From Ischnura elegans (taxonomy: Eukaryota; Arthropoda; Insecta; Odonata; Coenagrionidae): a stretch of DNA of 64,000 nt. The position numbers were made by a program, and so were the translations under genes. Positions 12,091 through 25,348 of this stretch are shown here, piece by piece. The stretch covers positions 5,084,001 through 5,148,000 of the forward strand of contig NC_060258.1 in the NCBI RefSeq assembly GCF_921293095.1, in the 5' to 3' direction. Positions within the stretch are counted from its first letter, which is position 1. Each line of letters starts with the position of its first letter. Under the pieces are notes generated by a model that worked only from the letters and a program-made list of their open reading frames with translations, was not told the DNA's origin and made no database searches.

Positions 12091-12900
12091 AAGGTCAGGA
12101 ATACTAAAAGAAGACAATGCACCAACTATCACCAATTAATCATTCTAGTCATCAGATATGAGAAAATACCTTTGCGATAGACCTTGTATGCCTCAAAGTT
12201 TGACGAAATAAAGAAAACGGTTATGAAAATTAACTACTGTCATTTTGAGTGTGATGGACATTGTTGTTGTTAGTATTTATAGTCAATGAATGATATTGGA
12301 AACGGGTCAATAATCAGTAATCGATTTCACAACGTTGAACTACATAAAGTTGAAAAGAATTTCCACAGTTAAGTACATATCTCGGAATCGCGGGCGACAT
12401 CGGAGGAAGTATAATTTCTTCGCCAAACGTAACGTGGCATCCACCGCAATAACAAAATAGAGAGAAATCGTTGTACTAACCAGAAATCAGTGCGGTGATT
12501 TACAGCCCCAAGACACGTCCCTTCTCACACGGAAGAATCTGCGCGAAGTTCCTGGAAAAGGCAACTGCAGGTATTTACCCCACAGATAAGTTCACTTCAC
12601 TCAATGCAAATGAGAGGACACTGGCACAAAGGATGCGTTTCTCTCGAGTACTGATTTGGAAGTGACGCCCTGCTCTCACTTGCCACCCTCAACACCTTCC
12701 CCCCCCCCCTGCGTGTTGAAAAGCACCCATTCCACGCCCTACCTCGCTACAGCCAACCAATCCTAGCCAACGCGACGTCAACGCGACATCGTTCGCTGTC
12801 TTTGAATGTAACATTATCGTAATGCAATTGTCTACGAATGTTTTAAAACGAGGAATGGATACAAAATGATGTTACGTATGGTGAAACCATATTTATATTT
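12091..12900. other. No gene seen
   Basis: Non-coding. It holds a C-run at about 12,700-12,710 and a possible weak repeat shared with about 8.3 kb. Confidence 0.35.
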
Positions 12901-13555
12901 TCAACACTTATTCCAATTTATTCAAATTCAGCTAAAATAAAATGGAAGCGCCCAGTGTACTGTAATCATAATTCAAAATCGATCGTTCATTTAGGCGTCT
13001 GCGACTCCGACATGAAGGCGAAGAAAGAACCATCGCGTGATTAACATAATTTTCCCCGAAGTATAGGATACAATATCGATAGTAGATGACGTTCATGGAA
13101 AAATTCAGCTTATTTGGATAGCCGCACGGCACGGCAGATTATAAGAGGTAAGCTGCTGCGCAAGGAATTGACATCAGGCGCCTAAGTTTAAACTTCATAG
13201 GTTTCATTTCACCAGTACGATGGTAGATAGTCGTGTCCAGTACACGCAGGAGGAATTATTGCAAAATTAACAAAATCCTTATTTTTCATCGCAGAAACAC
13301 CGTTCGAGTTCCTACTTGATGGCATGATTTGCCGGAGTGCGATGAAAACAATCAATTTCTGATGACGGGATAGGTTGATAGAGTTCCAAATTGTAGTAGG
13401 ATCGGTCACTTTTTGGGAGGTACGCGCCCCGCTGGTAGGGCCGAGGAGAGGGACCTGCGTTGGTGAGTTCGTCGATGTTAGAGTCCGGGTACAATAACCC
13501 TCGGGAATCCTTCGGCGAAAGTGCTGACCGCATGGCACCTTCAATATTTCTAGTT
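12900..13555. repeat. Repeat family B (long copy)
   Basis: It contains AAAATCGATCGTTCATTTAG, GCGTCTGCGACTC, GGATACAATAT and GCCGCACGGCACGGCAGA. It continues through AACACCGTTCGAGTTCC and TGGTAGGGCCGAGGAGAGGG to CTGACCGCATGGCACCTTC. The whole stretch recurs at 21,660-22,330, with partial copies at 23.4, 24.35, 26.0 and 28.3 kb. Short frames in it are not conserved in a coding-like way. Confidence 0.75.
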
Positions 13556-13802
13556 GAGAGTATTTTTAAGAATATCCGAAAATCAAAATTAAGAGAAGCA
13601 GTTTAAATATGTTTCCTTCCGTTCTAAATCCCAGGTAATGTACAGCGAAAGGAAACGAATTTAAGTAATACTTTAAATAGCGAAATAATTATATAGATAA
13701 AATAAACATCGAAAAGGTTAGAAAGTAATTCGTAACCCCTGTCTCCCAAAGACTGAAAGCGGTAAGCGTCCGCGTTCAAAAATTGTCAATCCAGGAGTTT
13801 TG

Positions 13803-15964
13803 AGAACGACCACACGAGCAGTGTGGGTTGGGTCGGCGGTCAGTTATTGTTTATTCATCCCTTTAGCGAAATAAAGTTGTGTTCGTTTCTCGAGAAATGT
13901 GAAACAAGAATGGTATCGTTCGTCTTCAGAGCAGCGATAACAATTTTTGAACGAAGTTCTGCGATCAATTATAAGGTTTTTAGAAATTTCCGTCCTTATG
14001 TCAACGTGAGTAATTTCGACGGTTACTTGGGCTGATATTGACGTTATAACTTCGTTTAAAATTTAAGATTTCTCATGATGAATGGAGGAACGCAATTTCA
14101 AGATTAAAATTTAGGTTCAATGAACAATTATCCACTTTGCTGTTTCACGTAAACAGAGGAGGCCCGGAGGGAAGGAGACATTTCAACAAGATGCAATTCA
14201 ATAAAAAAAATTGCAAATACAAAATACAGAGTTAGCAAATTCATTGTGTCATCATATACATATCTGAGGAAACACGTAAATATGAATTAGATAATCCAAT
14301 CAGCATAAATCTTTGCGTTAGTATTAACGGTTCTCGGACGTCTGTCAATGGGTGAAGTTGTATTCCTTTCCACGCATTCGAATTATGACGAGGAAAAATT
14401 AATTCCAGCTTCAAGTCCCATTTTTTATAATTGACGAATTTCAACAGTTACTCTTTGATAATATGTTCTACTGCTGAGTTACTGTGAATGACATTAATTA
14501 CTCTACGCTGCTATGTCGTTGGTGATTAAATATTGTAATTGCATTAAGTAGGTTACATAGTATTGGGGAATGTGTTTGTCGGCAATGTGGTTCATGTTTA
14601 GGGCATACCTCCCTATGCAGGTGTACCCGCCTCAGAGAAAGCATCTCCCACCACCCCTCCTCCCCATTCAAAAACTTGGAAAACCCAAGTCTACGCCGGG
14701 TTAGAGATTTCGCAATGGCGGGCGGCCGCCTCGGCCCAACGGACACCCCTGCGCCGCGCCGGCAAGGTCATTGAACACTCCATCGGCTCTTTGTTGACTT
14801 TGAGCCCTCGGAAAGGAAAAACCCCTTTCGCTTGCGACGAAAAATGGGTTACCGCCACGTGGAATTTTAAATGTGTATGTGTAAACTGAAAATATGCGGA
14901 ATTTCACCCTTCGAATTCTTGTCAGGGTTTTTTTAATAATTGGCATGAAGTGTCCCCAAATAATTCGAAGATGAAATACAGACGATAAGAAGAAATACAT
15001 GACATAGGAAGAGCATGCACAAAGATATGTATTTATAGGAAATCGTAGCGAAATAATTATATAGATAAAATAAACATCGAAAAGGTTAGAAAGTAAGTCG
15101 TAACCCCTGTCTCCCAACGACTCTCAAAGCGGAAAGCGACCGCGCTCATAAATTGTCAATCTAGGAGTTTTGCGAAATATTTTCACGTTCCCTTCTAGAA
15201 AAAGATAACTCAAGGATGGAATTGTTCGTGTTAAGAGTAGCGCTTACACTAAAAAAATTCTAATGTAACTATCAACCTTTGTATGGTGTTCCGCCGGAGC
15301 GTCAATAAGGAAAATGTTCTTGCATACATAGGTTGAAATTGACGTTAGAACGTCGTTCAAAGTTTCGAAATTCTCATAATGAAACGAGGACTTCGATTGC
15401 AAGTCTGCAATTTACGTTTACTGGACAATTATCCACATAGATATTTGATATAAGGTAATCAGGCCATAACGCAGGAGCGTCACGGTGGTTTTACGGTGGA
15501 ATCGCCCGAGGGCTGAGCAGGTACCTGTATCGCAGGTCTGTGAACGAACCCCAGAGGCTCGTGGGCCGGCCGTGACGAATTGTTTATGCAGTAGTTTTGC
15601 GAGATAAATTTTTGTTCGTTTCTCGAAAAATGTAAATCATGAATGCCATTGTTCATCTTCAAAGCAGCCATAACAATTTTTAAACGAAGTTCTGCGATCA
15701 ATTTTAACGATTTTACCCATTTCCGCCCTGAAGTCAACATGAATAAATTTACTGCTTACTGTCGCTAATATTGTCGGTAGAACTTGGTTCAAAATTTGAG
15801 ATTTGTCATGATGAATCGAGGAATTCAATTCCAAGAATGAAATTAAAGTTCAATCAACAATTAGCCACATAGCTATTTCACATAAAGAAAGAAGGCCCTT
15901 AAGGACGGGGATTACTCCCTCTTGGGAAGTAATCGCCCCGGGCCCTTCCAGTCAACGGGGACTG
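13803..15964 (+). repeat. 2,162-bp tandem duplication, copy 1
   Basis: It starts at GAACGACCACACGAGCAGTG. Every landmark recurs exactly 2,162 bp later, with only scattered substitutions (for example the base after GGCAATGTG at 14,589 against 16,751). The segment itself contains family A monomers, a GC-rich patch (14,715-14,770) and unique-looking DNA. Confidence 0.92.
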
Positions 15965-18013
15965 TGAACGACCACACGAGCAGTGTGGGTTGGGTCGGCG
16001 GTCAGTTATTGTTTATTCATCCCTTTAGCGAAATAAAGTTGTGTTCGTTTCTCGAGAAATGTGAAACAAGAATGGTATCGTTCGTCTTCAGAGCAGCGAT
16101 AACAATTTTTGAACGAAGTTCTGCGATCAATTATAAGGTTTTTAGAAATTTCCGTCCTTATGTCAACGTGAGTAATTTCGACGGTTACTTGGGCTGATAT
16201 TGACGTTATAACTTCGTTTAAAATTTAAGATTTCTCATGATGAATGGAGGAACGCAATTTCAAGATTAAAATTTAGGTTCAATGAACAATTATCCACTTT
16301 GCTGTTTCACGTAAACAGAGGAGGCCCGGAGGGAAGGAGACATTTCAACAAGATGCAATTCAATAAAAAAAATTGCAAATACAAAATACAGAGTTAGCAA
16401 ATTCATTGTGTCATCATATACATATCTGAGGAAACACGTAAATATGAATTAGATAATCCAATCAGCATAAATCTTTGCGTTAGTATTAACGGTTCTCGGA
16501 CGTCTGTCAATGGGTGAAGTTGTATTCCTTTCCACGCATTCGAATTATGACGAGGAAAAATTAATTCCAGCTTCAAGTCCCATTTTTTATAATTGACGAA
16601 TTTCAACAGTTACTCTTTGATAATATGTTCTACTGCTGAGTTACTGTGAATGACATTAATTACTCTACGCTGCTATGTCGTTGGTGATTAAATATTGTAA
16701 TTGCATTAAGTAGGTTACATAGTATTGGGGAATGTGTTTGTCGGCAATGTGTTTCATGTTTAGGGCATACCTCCCTATGCAGGTGTACCCGCCTCAGAGA
16801 AAGCATCTCCCACCACCCCTCCTCCCCATTCAAAAACTTGGAAAACCCCAGTCTACGCCGGGTTAGAGATTTTGCAATGGCGGGCGGCCGCCTCGGCCCA
16901 ACGGACACCCCTGCGCCGCGCCGGCAAGGTCATTGAACACTCCATCGGCTCTTTGTTGACTTTGAGCCCTCGGAAAGGAAAAACCCCTTTCGCTTGCGAC
17001 GAAAAATGGGTTACCGCCACGTGGAATTTTAAGTGTGTATGTGTAAACTGAAAATATGCGGAATTTCACCCTTCGAATTCTTGTCAGGGTTTTTTTAATA
17101 ATTGGCATGAAGTGTCCCCAAATAATTCGAAGATGAAATACAGACGATAAGAAGAAATACATGACATAGGAAGAGCATGCACAAAGATATGTATTTATAG
17201 GAAATCGTAGCGAAATAATTATATAGATAAAATAAACATCGAAAAGGTTAGAAAGTAAGTCGTAACCCCTGTCTCCCAACGACTCTCAAAGCGGAAAGCG
17301 ACCGCGCTCATAAATTGTCAATCTAGGAGTTTTGCGAAATATTTTCACGTTTCCTTCTAGAAAAAGATAACTCAAGGATGGAATTGTTCGTGTTAAGAGT
17401 AGCGCTTACACTAAAAAAATTCTAATGTAACTATCAACCTTTGTATGGTGTTCCGCCGGAGCGTCAATAAGGAAAATGTTCTTGCATACATAGGTTGAAA
17501 TTGACGTTAGAACGTCGTTCAAAGTTTCGAAATTCTCATAATGAAACGAGGACTTCGATTGCAAGTCTGCAATTTACGTTTACTGGACAATTATCCACAT
17601 AGATATTTGATATAAGGTAATCAGGCCATAACGCAGGAGCGTCACGGTGGTTTTACGGTGGAATCGCCCGAGGGCTGAGCAGGTACCTGTATCGCAGGTC
17701 TGTGAACGAACCCCAGAGGCTCGTGGGCCGGCCGTGACGAATTGTTTATGCAGTAGTTTTGCGAGATAAATTTTTGTTCGTTTCTCGAAAAATGTAAATC
17801 ATGAATGCCATTGTTCATCTTCAAAGCAGCCATAACAATTTTTAAACGAAGTTCTGCGATCAATTTTAACGATTTTACCCATTTCCGCCCTGAAGTCAAC
17901 ATGAATAAATTTACTGCTTACTGTCGCTAATATTGTCGGTAGAACTTCGTTCAAAATTTGATTTTCTCATAATGAATCGAGGAATTCAATTCCAAGAATG
18001 AAATTAAAGTTCA
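15965..18013 (+). repeat. 2,162-bp tandem duplication, copy 2 (3' truncated)
   Basis: It begins again at GAACGACCACACGAGCAGTG and tracks copy 1 until AAATTAAAGTTCAATG near 18,013, where similarity stops. Near-identity implies a recent duplication, or an assembly duplicate. Family A signatures at about 15,224, 15,650 and 16,080 are spaced about 430 bp apart, so the duplication arose inside a satellite-like tract. Confidence 0.92.
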
Positions 18014-18379
18014 ATGGATGGAGTACTTGTTTTAAGCGTTACATATTCACTACATGGTCGCTTGCAGTTATGAATTTCTTTTCTATTTACTGGGGAAACT
18101 GTTATCCGATTTTAAGCCCTTATAAAACCTCCCCTAATGTGGCCGATACCCTTTGAAACCATGTCTAGATGAGCCGCGTAGCATGTGTAGTACGCTGCTC
18201 AGCCGCCTTTGGTGCTCCAACGGAAGTGACTTCTGTTTCCTGAGAACATGAAGCAGGGGCAAGTTTTCCAACTAACAGCAATGCATCATGTCTTCATTAA
18301 TTTCCTGGGAAATTCCTTAATAAAGTACGCCATAACTAGTAAATTCTGTGAAATGATAATGAAGTAAACGGTTAACTTG

Positions 18380-18690
18380 TGGCTGGATGCATGACTGCAA
18401 AGTACGGGTGCAACGACGCTGTAATAAAGGGCGGCTTCCGTGCCAGGATTGTCACTCCTCACCAGGAAATGCGTACTGACAGCTGTCCCCCATCGTTATT
18501 GGTCACTATCGTCCAAAGGAATTCCTCAACGATGATGCAAAGGGTTACGGAATTAGTACTCCATTATGCGAAAGCGACAGAAAAGGAGGGTATTTACAGA
18601 AAAGAAATATTTTTCCCAGGTGTTACGGAAAGGTTCGTGAAATTTGTGGTTAAAATGTCAAGAAAATTTAAGATTTTTATATGAAAGGCC
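18380..18690 (+). repeat. Diverged relic of the composite-array AT-rich unit
   Basis: GTCACTCCTCACCAGGAAAT, GCGTACTGACAGCTGTCCCC, GGTCACTATCGTCC, TTACAGAAAAGAAATA and TTTTTCCCAGG occur in the same order as in the unit starts at 28.36, 31.10 and 34.34 kb. Upstream, GGGCGGCTTCCGTGCCAGG resembles the end of a GC-rich block. This older copy places the family outside the array. Confidence 0.7.
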
Positions 18691-19007
18691 TACGAAAGGG
18701 GATTGGAAATGGAAGAGAAAGCATTAATTTTAGAATAAAATCACTAAATTGAGCATTAAGCACAGTTCAAAGGACTTAAGCCATTAAAATAATGAAATTT
18801 TGATGAAAATAATTGCAAGCAGTGATTTAAAATTGATAATAACATGACTTAATATTTTTCATCCGCGCATGTATCTTGAATAATAATTTCATTGATAAAT
18901 ATGCACGCTTGCATATATATTTAACCTATTAATGTAAATAAATTCATTTTTTGCCCTCAATTAATTTAAAATTTGTATTTTGTTGACCAACGCAAGCCTG
19001 TCCCTGC

Positions 19008-19204
19008 CTGGGGCAGAGTGGGACATTTTTCATCGAAGAAGAAACGTAAGTATTTCAACTGTTTTGAGTGAAATGTATTACTTGCGGTTTTTTTTATAAG
19101 TTTTAGAATATATTCTCCAAGCAGTGAGACCAAAATTTTTCGTTTACCAATTAATCTGAGGAAAATTTAAAATAAAATGCTACAACTGTCCCACTGTGCC
19201 CCAG
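19008..19204. mobile_element. MITE of about 197 bp with CTGGGGCAgAGTGGGACA termini
   Basis: The left end CTGGGGCAGAGTGGGACA, preceded by CTGC, and the right end TGTCCCACTGTGCCCCAG are inverted complements except for one base. The body is AT-rich and non-coding. The right half recurs at about 26,655 as the start of the 1.1-kb duplicated block. Confidence 0.65.
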
Positions 19205-20257
19205 TCTCCCCTATCGTTTAAAATATTCCGCCCTCTTCACTTCTGACATTAAGCAATCAGTGCCTAATTCCAGTGAAGCTGCAATTCATAGTTTTAATAC
19301 AGTTTTGTTTAAATTTTGAAATCATGAACGTAATTTGCGACCTATGAAAGTGTTAATACACAACTTACTTCATATTTAATAATTGTTACCACCTTTTCTG
19401 CACTGGGCCTATTTGTGCTTGTAATATCAGGGGTAGAATGTTTTTGATAAAGTTAAAAGTCATCCATTTGAAGTTTGAATGAGTTTATACCAGTTTTTCC
19501 ACGCCACCCGAGAGGTAACTGGCAAGGCGCGTTTCCCTTTTTTATACGTAGACGTAACGGAAAAGGGATCCCCACGCCCCAGTTGAAAATATCCCCAAGT
19601 TTACCGGCCGAGAGAGCACAGCGAACGTAAAGACAATATTTTTCAACTGGCACATAGGCCTACTTGTAACCGACAAACACAAAGACACACACAGCCATTC
19701 ACGCATCACATTCACACGTGCAAGCACTCCCTACCACACACTCCTCTCCAAGCATTCCATCACCACCTCCATCCCCCTCTGATTAAGGTGGACACCGTCG
19801 GGACGGCGACGATTACCTTTACCCATATACCTGTACGGAAGAAGGAAAGGAAATGAAAACAACCTTCATTGGGCATTGGAAAAGCATATGAGAATGAAAT
19901 ACCAACCTCTCAAAAAATGTGTCGTCTACCCCACCGTGATGGACAAGAAAAGGAGTTGTGATATCTACGACCCGGATCCCCCCTGTAAAGGAAGTCAGTT
20001 ATGAGAGGAACGGTTAACGTCATCCAGCATACGTGAGTGCGAATACTGTGTAATATCTTACATCTGTAATACCGGTGTAGCCACCGTCCCAGCGCCAGTA
20101 CGTGTCTCCTGTATATGACATTACGCCACATAGCTGGCGCTGGAGGTATTGTCAGGAAGGTAACTGCAGGGGCCAACACCCGCAGCTTCATTATTAATCG
20201 ATGTATATCGGCCCTCAACGTTCGATATACGCAATCCTGGATGAAAGGGGAGAAATA
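19180..20257 (+). repeat. Segmental duplicate of about 1.08 kb, copy 1
   Basis: From CCCAGTCTCCCCTATCG through GGATGAAAGGGGAGAAAT, the sequence matches 26,655-27,732 at an offset near 7,475 with few differences. Non-coding. Confidence 0.88.
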
Positions 20258-21640
20258 ATACGTTATTCTCCGCGAGAGAGGAGTTGGAATCCGCTGACGC
20301 TCTCTTTCACGGAAAAGTGTAAATAGGAACACTTACATTACGGAGGTCGTTCGACCCGATAAGGACGATCACAGGCTTTGCAAAATAACCGTGGTCATCC
20401 ACGAGTCTCCTCAATTGGAGGACTGTCTGCCCCGATACACATAACCCGATGCGGGCAGGGCGAACTGTTGTGAGAAATCACAGGTGATGAGCAGGAAGAG
20501 AAGTTATTGGAAAAGGTACTTCATCATAGTATAAGTATGTACTTACCTCCCTCCATCCGCCACCCCAAATACGCACCCAGGCGCACCATATGGGAGTCGC
20601 CCAGGAGCTGATGTCCGCACATAACTGGCCCTTCCATCGTCGGCAACGGGTAATGGACAGCGGCAGGGTTTCTACAGGAGCGCACGATATCCTTCCAACG
20701 TCCTTGCTGAGATGCAGATGACGTTCGCATGCTACGTAGCACCCCTTCTCCGCCGCTTCGCCCACTCCTAAACCTTCAAACCTTCCCACTATACGCCGGA
20801 CGGACGTGTCTCGTAGCTCCCACCACCTAAACCCCGCCTTCCGTGGGAGGAGTCATGGCGGCTGACAACCACGTAACAGCTGAAGTATGATCCACCTCTG
20901 GCATAATTGGCAGGGGTTTATAAATCACGAATATACAGCACGCAATTGGAATCGTACATGCTCATCACACGGTGGAAAGGAAGTGTATCGAATAATTTTC
21001 TACTGTTTATGTAAATGGAAGAAAGCATGCACATTTTTTGCCCAACCTTTCCATTTCCGTTACACAAATGATACATTAACAGTTGATGGATACTTTAAGA
21101 ATTTCCGAGACTTCCAATCAATGAAAGTAGTTTCTAAATATTAACTTCCGTTTTAAAGAAATATAAAAGCGCAATAATTTAATAATTTGCTTGAAGTGTC
21201 CCCTAAAACTTCCGAGACGATGGTATTGTAATTGCCTACGAATGTTGTAAAAGGAGGGATGGATACAAAATGATGATATTTATTTAAAAGAATTAATGCA
21301 ATTATGAATTGATTGCCTTAAAGCTTTGCAATGTTTTTCAGGAAATAACAATATTAAAATTGAGATCCATACACGTAATATAATATCGCTTAATATATTC
21401 CCCCCCCCCTCCACTGCAAATACTAAGCAGTCATTGCCTTTTTTCAGTGAAGCTGCAATTTTTTGGCATGATATGGTATTATTAGATTAGATTATTTTGA
21501 TCAAAATTCGTTCAACTGAGAAGCACATGAAAGCAGCTCAGTGTTACAATGATATCGAAATTCTTAATTAATAAAACTTTTAACAGCGAAAATTCAACGA
21601 CATTCCATTCAAGATAATTCATTTCTCCATGGCTAATTTA
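20258..21640. other. No gene seen; mixed unique and repeat DNA
   Basis: 20,480-20,830 is moderately GC-rich and unique-looking without a recognisable protein. 21,230-21,640 is shared in part with 24,830-25,140, 27,733-27,900 and 28,040-28,210 (GGCATGATATGGTATTATTA, CAACTGAGAAGCACATGAAA). Confidence 0.45.
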
Positions 21641-21659
21641 TCCGAAATACGTATGGTGA

Positions 21660-22330
21660 AACCATATTTATATTTTCAACACTTATTCTAATTTATTCAA
21701 ATTCAAGTAAAATAAAATGGAAGCGCTCAGTGTACTGTATTCATAATTCAGAATCGACCGTTCATTTAGGCGTCTGCCACTCCGACATGAAGGCGAAAAA
21801 AGAACCATCGCGTGATTAACATAGTTTTCCCCGATATATAGGATACAATATTGGTAGTAGATGACGTTCATGGAAAAATTCAGCTTATTTGGATAGCCGC
21901 ACGGCACGGCAGATTATAAGAGGGAAGCTGCTGCGCAAGGAATTGACATCAGGCGCCTAAGTTTAAGCTGCATAGGTTACATTTCACCAGTACTCTGGTA
22001 CATACTCGTGCCCAGAACACGCAGGAGGAATTATAGAAAAATTAACAAAATCCTTATTTTTCATCGCAGAAACACCGTTCGAGTTCCTACTTGATGGCAT
22101 GATTTGCCGGAGTGCGATGAAAACATTCAATTTCTGATGACGGGATAGTATGATAGAGTTCGAAAATGTAGTAGGATCGGTCACTTTTTCGGAGGTACGC
22201 GCCCCGCTGGTAGGGTCGAGGAGAGGGACCTGCGTGGGTGAGTTCGCCGATGGTGGAGTCAGGGAATAATAACCCTTGGGAATCCTTCGGCGAAAGTGCT
22301 GACCGCATGGCACCTTCCTTATTTCTAGTT
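21660..22330. repeat. Repeat family B (second long copy)
   Basis: Nearly collinear with 12,900-13,555 over its whole length, including CACGGCAGATTATAAGAGG, GGAGGAATTAT, TGGTAGGGTCGAGGAGAGGG and GCATGGCACCTTCC, with scattered changes. Confidence 0.8.
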
Positions 22331-22726
22331 GAGAGTATTTTTAAGAATATCCAAAACTAAATATTAATAGAAGCAGTTTAAATATGTTTCCTTCCGTTAT
22401 AAATGCAAAGTAATGACAGCGAAAGGAAATAAATTTCATAAATACTTTAAATACATTTTCACGACCAATTACTGATTGCATTTGATTTCCGAATAATGTT
22501 ACTAAACGTGGAATAATTATCGTTATGTGTACGTGCCGTATAGTGAAATACATTCAGCTATCATAATTTCCGTACGTGCAATCAAATCGAATTCTTTATG
22601 TATAGCGTATGTGCACGGTACGTGGGAATCGATAGTAGTAACCTACGTTTTTCCAATGCATTTGTACCCATGACAGATCCCCCATTCAAAATATTTGGAA
22701 AACCCCAAGTCTACGCCAGAATGCGG

Positions 22727-23936
22727 ACCCCTCCCCCAGGCAACACACAACTGCCAGCGCTGCGCGGGCAAGGTCGTTGAGCACTCTAGCAGCCCATTGT
22801 TGATGGAAAGCCTTCTGAAAAGAATATCCCCGCTTGAGACGAAGGGATGCCGCCAAAAGGATATTTGAATGTGCATGTGAAAATCCAAAATAACTATACT
22901 TTCACCCTTCTCTGTCTTTTGCGGGTTTTCCCAACGCTTTTCACCCCATTCGTGTCCTTTCCATCCTGCGTGTCGCATTTCTCGATCCACCCACCCTTTT
23001 AATACAACACCGTACGGTAATGTACGCGACAAATGTGAATATTGTACGCCACAGAGGATGACATGAGAACGTCTACGCGAACATGCTCGCGTAGACGTCA
23101 AGGCGATAAACCAACCGTCGGGCAATGAAAATGGTTTTCCTCGAAATATAGGATACAATATTCAGAATGCATTTGACATTATTTAGCTCATTTCTCAATT
23201 AATAATGTATCTAAAAATCACGATACCATCCCGTCCGATTATATAGCTTCTCCCAAATTAAATATAAATTTTCACTATGAAAAATCAAAGACGTTCCATT
23301 CCAGATAATTCATTTCTCCATGACTATTTCCTCCGAAATACGAATGATGAAAGGAAAATTATATTTCCGACAATTATTCCAATTTATTGTAATTCAAGTA
23401 GAATTACATCAAAGTGACCGGTGTACTGTAACCATAATTCAAAATCGATCGTCCATTTAGGCGTCTGCGACTCGGACATGAAGGCGATGAAAGAACCATT
23501 GCGTAATGAACATAGTTTATCTCGAAATATAGGATACAATATTGATAGTGCGTTCTCGGAGAAAATGATCTTATTGGTATAGCCACAGGGCATGGCAGAT
23601 TGAAAAAGTAAAGTGACGAATTGCAGATTGCATTTGATTTCTTGAACGAGGTATGTTACTAAACGTGGAATAATCAATGTTATGTGTACGTGCCGGATGA
23701 GAAAGGCATTCAGCTTTCATAATTCCCGTATGTAGAATCAGTTCAATTTTCTAGCGTGACGTATCATATGTGCACGCTAATTGTGTTTTTTGTGCTTCAC
23801 GCTGTAATGCTTTTTTTTTTAACTGGTGAATTTCCAAAACTTCCAATTAATAAACGCATTTTCAAAATGTTATCTTCCGTTTTCAAAGAAATTGAAGTAC
23901 ATTAGTTGATAAATGTTCATGAATGATGCCAAAAAG
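22727..23936 (+). repeat. Segmental duplicate of about 1.2 kb, copy 1
   Basis: It extends from GGACCCCTCCCCCAGGCAAC to AATGTTCATGAATGATGC and matches 25,349-26,557 at an offset of 2,622. The poly-T at 23,811-23,820 differs in length. It holds two family B pieces (GAAATATAGGATACAATATT) and a short palindrome at 23,071-23,098 (GTCTACGCGAACATGCTCGCGTAGAC, left arm GTCTACGCGA). Confidence 0.9.
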
Positions 23937-24339
23937 TTCCGTAACGAAAAGCAACGACGCGAAGGACCACTGTCTCTTAACGACGAATAAAGCAGTAGGC
24001 GTCGTGTGACAATATCGGATATAAACTGTTGAAGAATTGAATGCGTAGTTCCTTATCTTTCATTTAGTTTCACTTATAAATACATAAGTTAAGAATAGAT
24101 TATGGTTGCGGCCACATTATCACCTTTGCTATTCTCATGAATGTATTTCTGCAACACGATGGCAGTTGATTTATTTCATATAATATAGCTCATTTGCAAT
24201 CGACAATGTATGTAAATGTCACTTCAAAATCCCGTCCGAGTATATAGCTGTTCCGTAGATAAATAAAACTTTTAACAGGGAAAATTCAACGACGTTCCAT
24301 TCAAGATAATTAATTTCTCCATGGCTATTTTATCGGAAA

Positions 24340-24510
24340 TACGTATAGTGAAACCATATTTATATTTTCAACACTCATTCCAATGTATTCAAATTCAAGT
24401 AAAATAAAATCAAAGTGGCCAGTGTACTGTAATCATAATTCAAAATCGATCGTTCATTTAGGCGTCTGCCACTCGGACATGAAGTCGAAAAAAGAACCAT
24501 CATACAGAAA
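24340..24510. repeat. Repeat family B fragment
   Basis: AAACCATATTTATATTTTCA, then CGATCGTTCATTTAGGCGTC and GAAAAAAGAACCATC, ending abruptly at about 24,503. Confidence 0.7.
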
Positions 24511-24589
24511 TAGCAAATTTATTTTAACGATAAAATAAGAAACGAATGGGTTATAAATTAATTCGGAGACCCTGTCTCCGAACGAATGT

Positions 24590-24790
24590 GAAAGCAGTAA
24601 GCGTCCGCGGTCATTAATTGTTTATGCATGCGTTTTGCGAAAAATCTTCTTGTTCCTTTCTCGAAAAATATAAATTAAGAATGACATTTTTTGTCTTCAG
24701 AGCAGCGATTACAATTTTTAAACAAAGATCTGTGATCAATTTTAACGTATTCATCCATTTTCGCCCTGACGTCAACGCGACATCGTACGA
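24590..24790 (+). repeat. Satellite family A fragment
   Basis: CGCGGTCATTAATTGTTTAT, CTTTCTCGAAAAATATAAAT, CTTCAGAGCAGCGATTACAA and GCCCTGACGTCAACG follow the family A order. Confidence 0.7.
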
Positions 24791-25348
24791 TGTCTATGCA
24801 TGTAACATTATGGTAGTGTAATTGTCTACGAATGTATTAAAACGAGGAATGAATACAAAATGATGTTATTTATTTAAAAGAATTAATGCAATTATGAATT
24901 GATTGACTTAAAGCTTCAATATGTTTTTCAGGAAATAACAATATTAAAATAGAGATCCATACACGTAATATAATATCGCTTAAAATATTCCGCCCTCTTC
25001 ACTGCAAATATTGAGTAGTCACTGCCATTTTTTTTGTGAAACTGCAATTTATTGCATGATATAATTTCATTAAAAATTTAAAATCATATACGGAATTATT
25101 GACCTATGAAAGTGTGAACACAAAGCTTAGTTGATATTTAATAATTATTACCACCTTTTCTGCATTTGGCGTAGTTGTGCTATATTGTCTTAAAACTCTT
25201 CCTGCAACTCTTCTTATTTTCCACTACATGTTATTTAGTCACGAGTTGTTACATGCGTATGAATATGCGTTAATATGCATGTAACAGTTTCGTAAATGGG
25301 TTCTCGGACGTCCGTCAATCGGTAAAGATGTGTTCCTTTGCGCTGTGG

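Noticed and set aside
14701..17279. Paired 138-codon minus-strand frames
   Set aside because: They recur only because of the 2,162-bp duplication; no homologous domain, and they cross satellite sequence.
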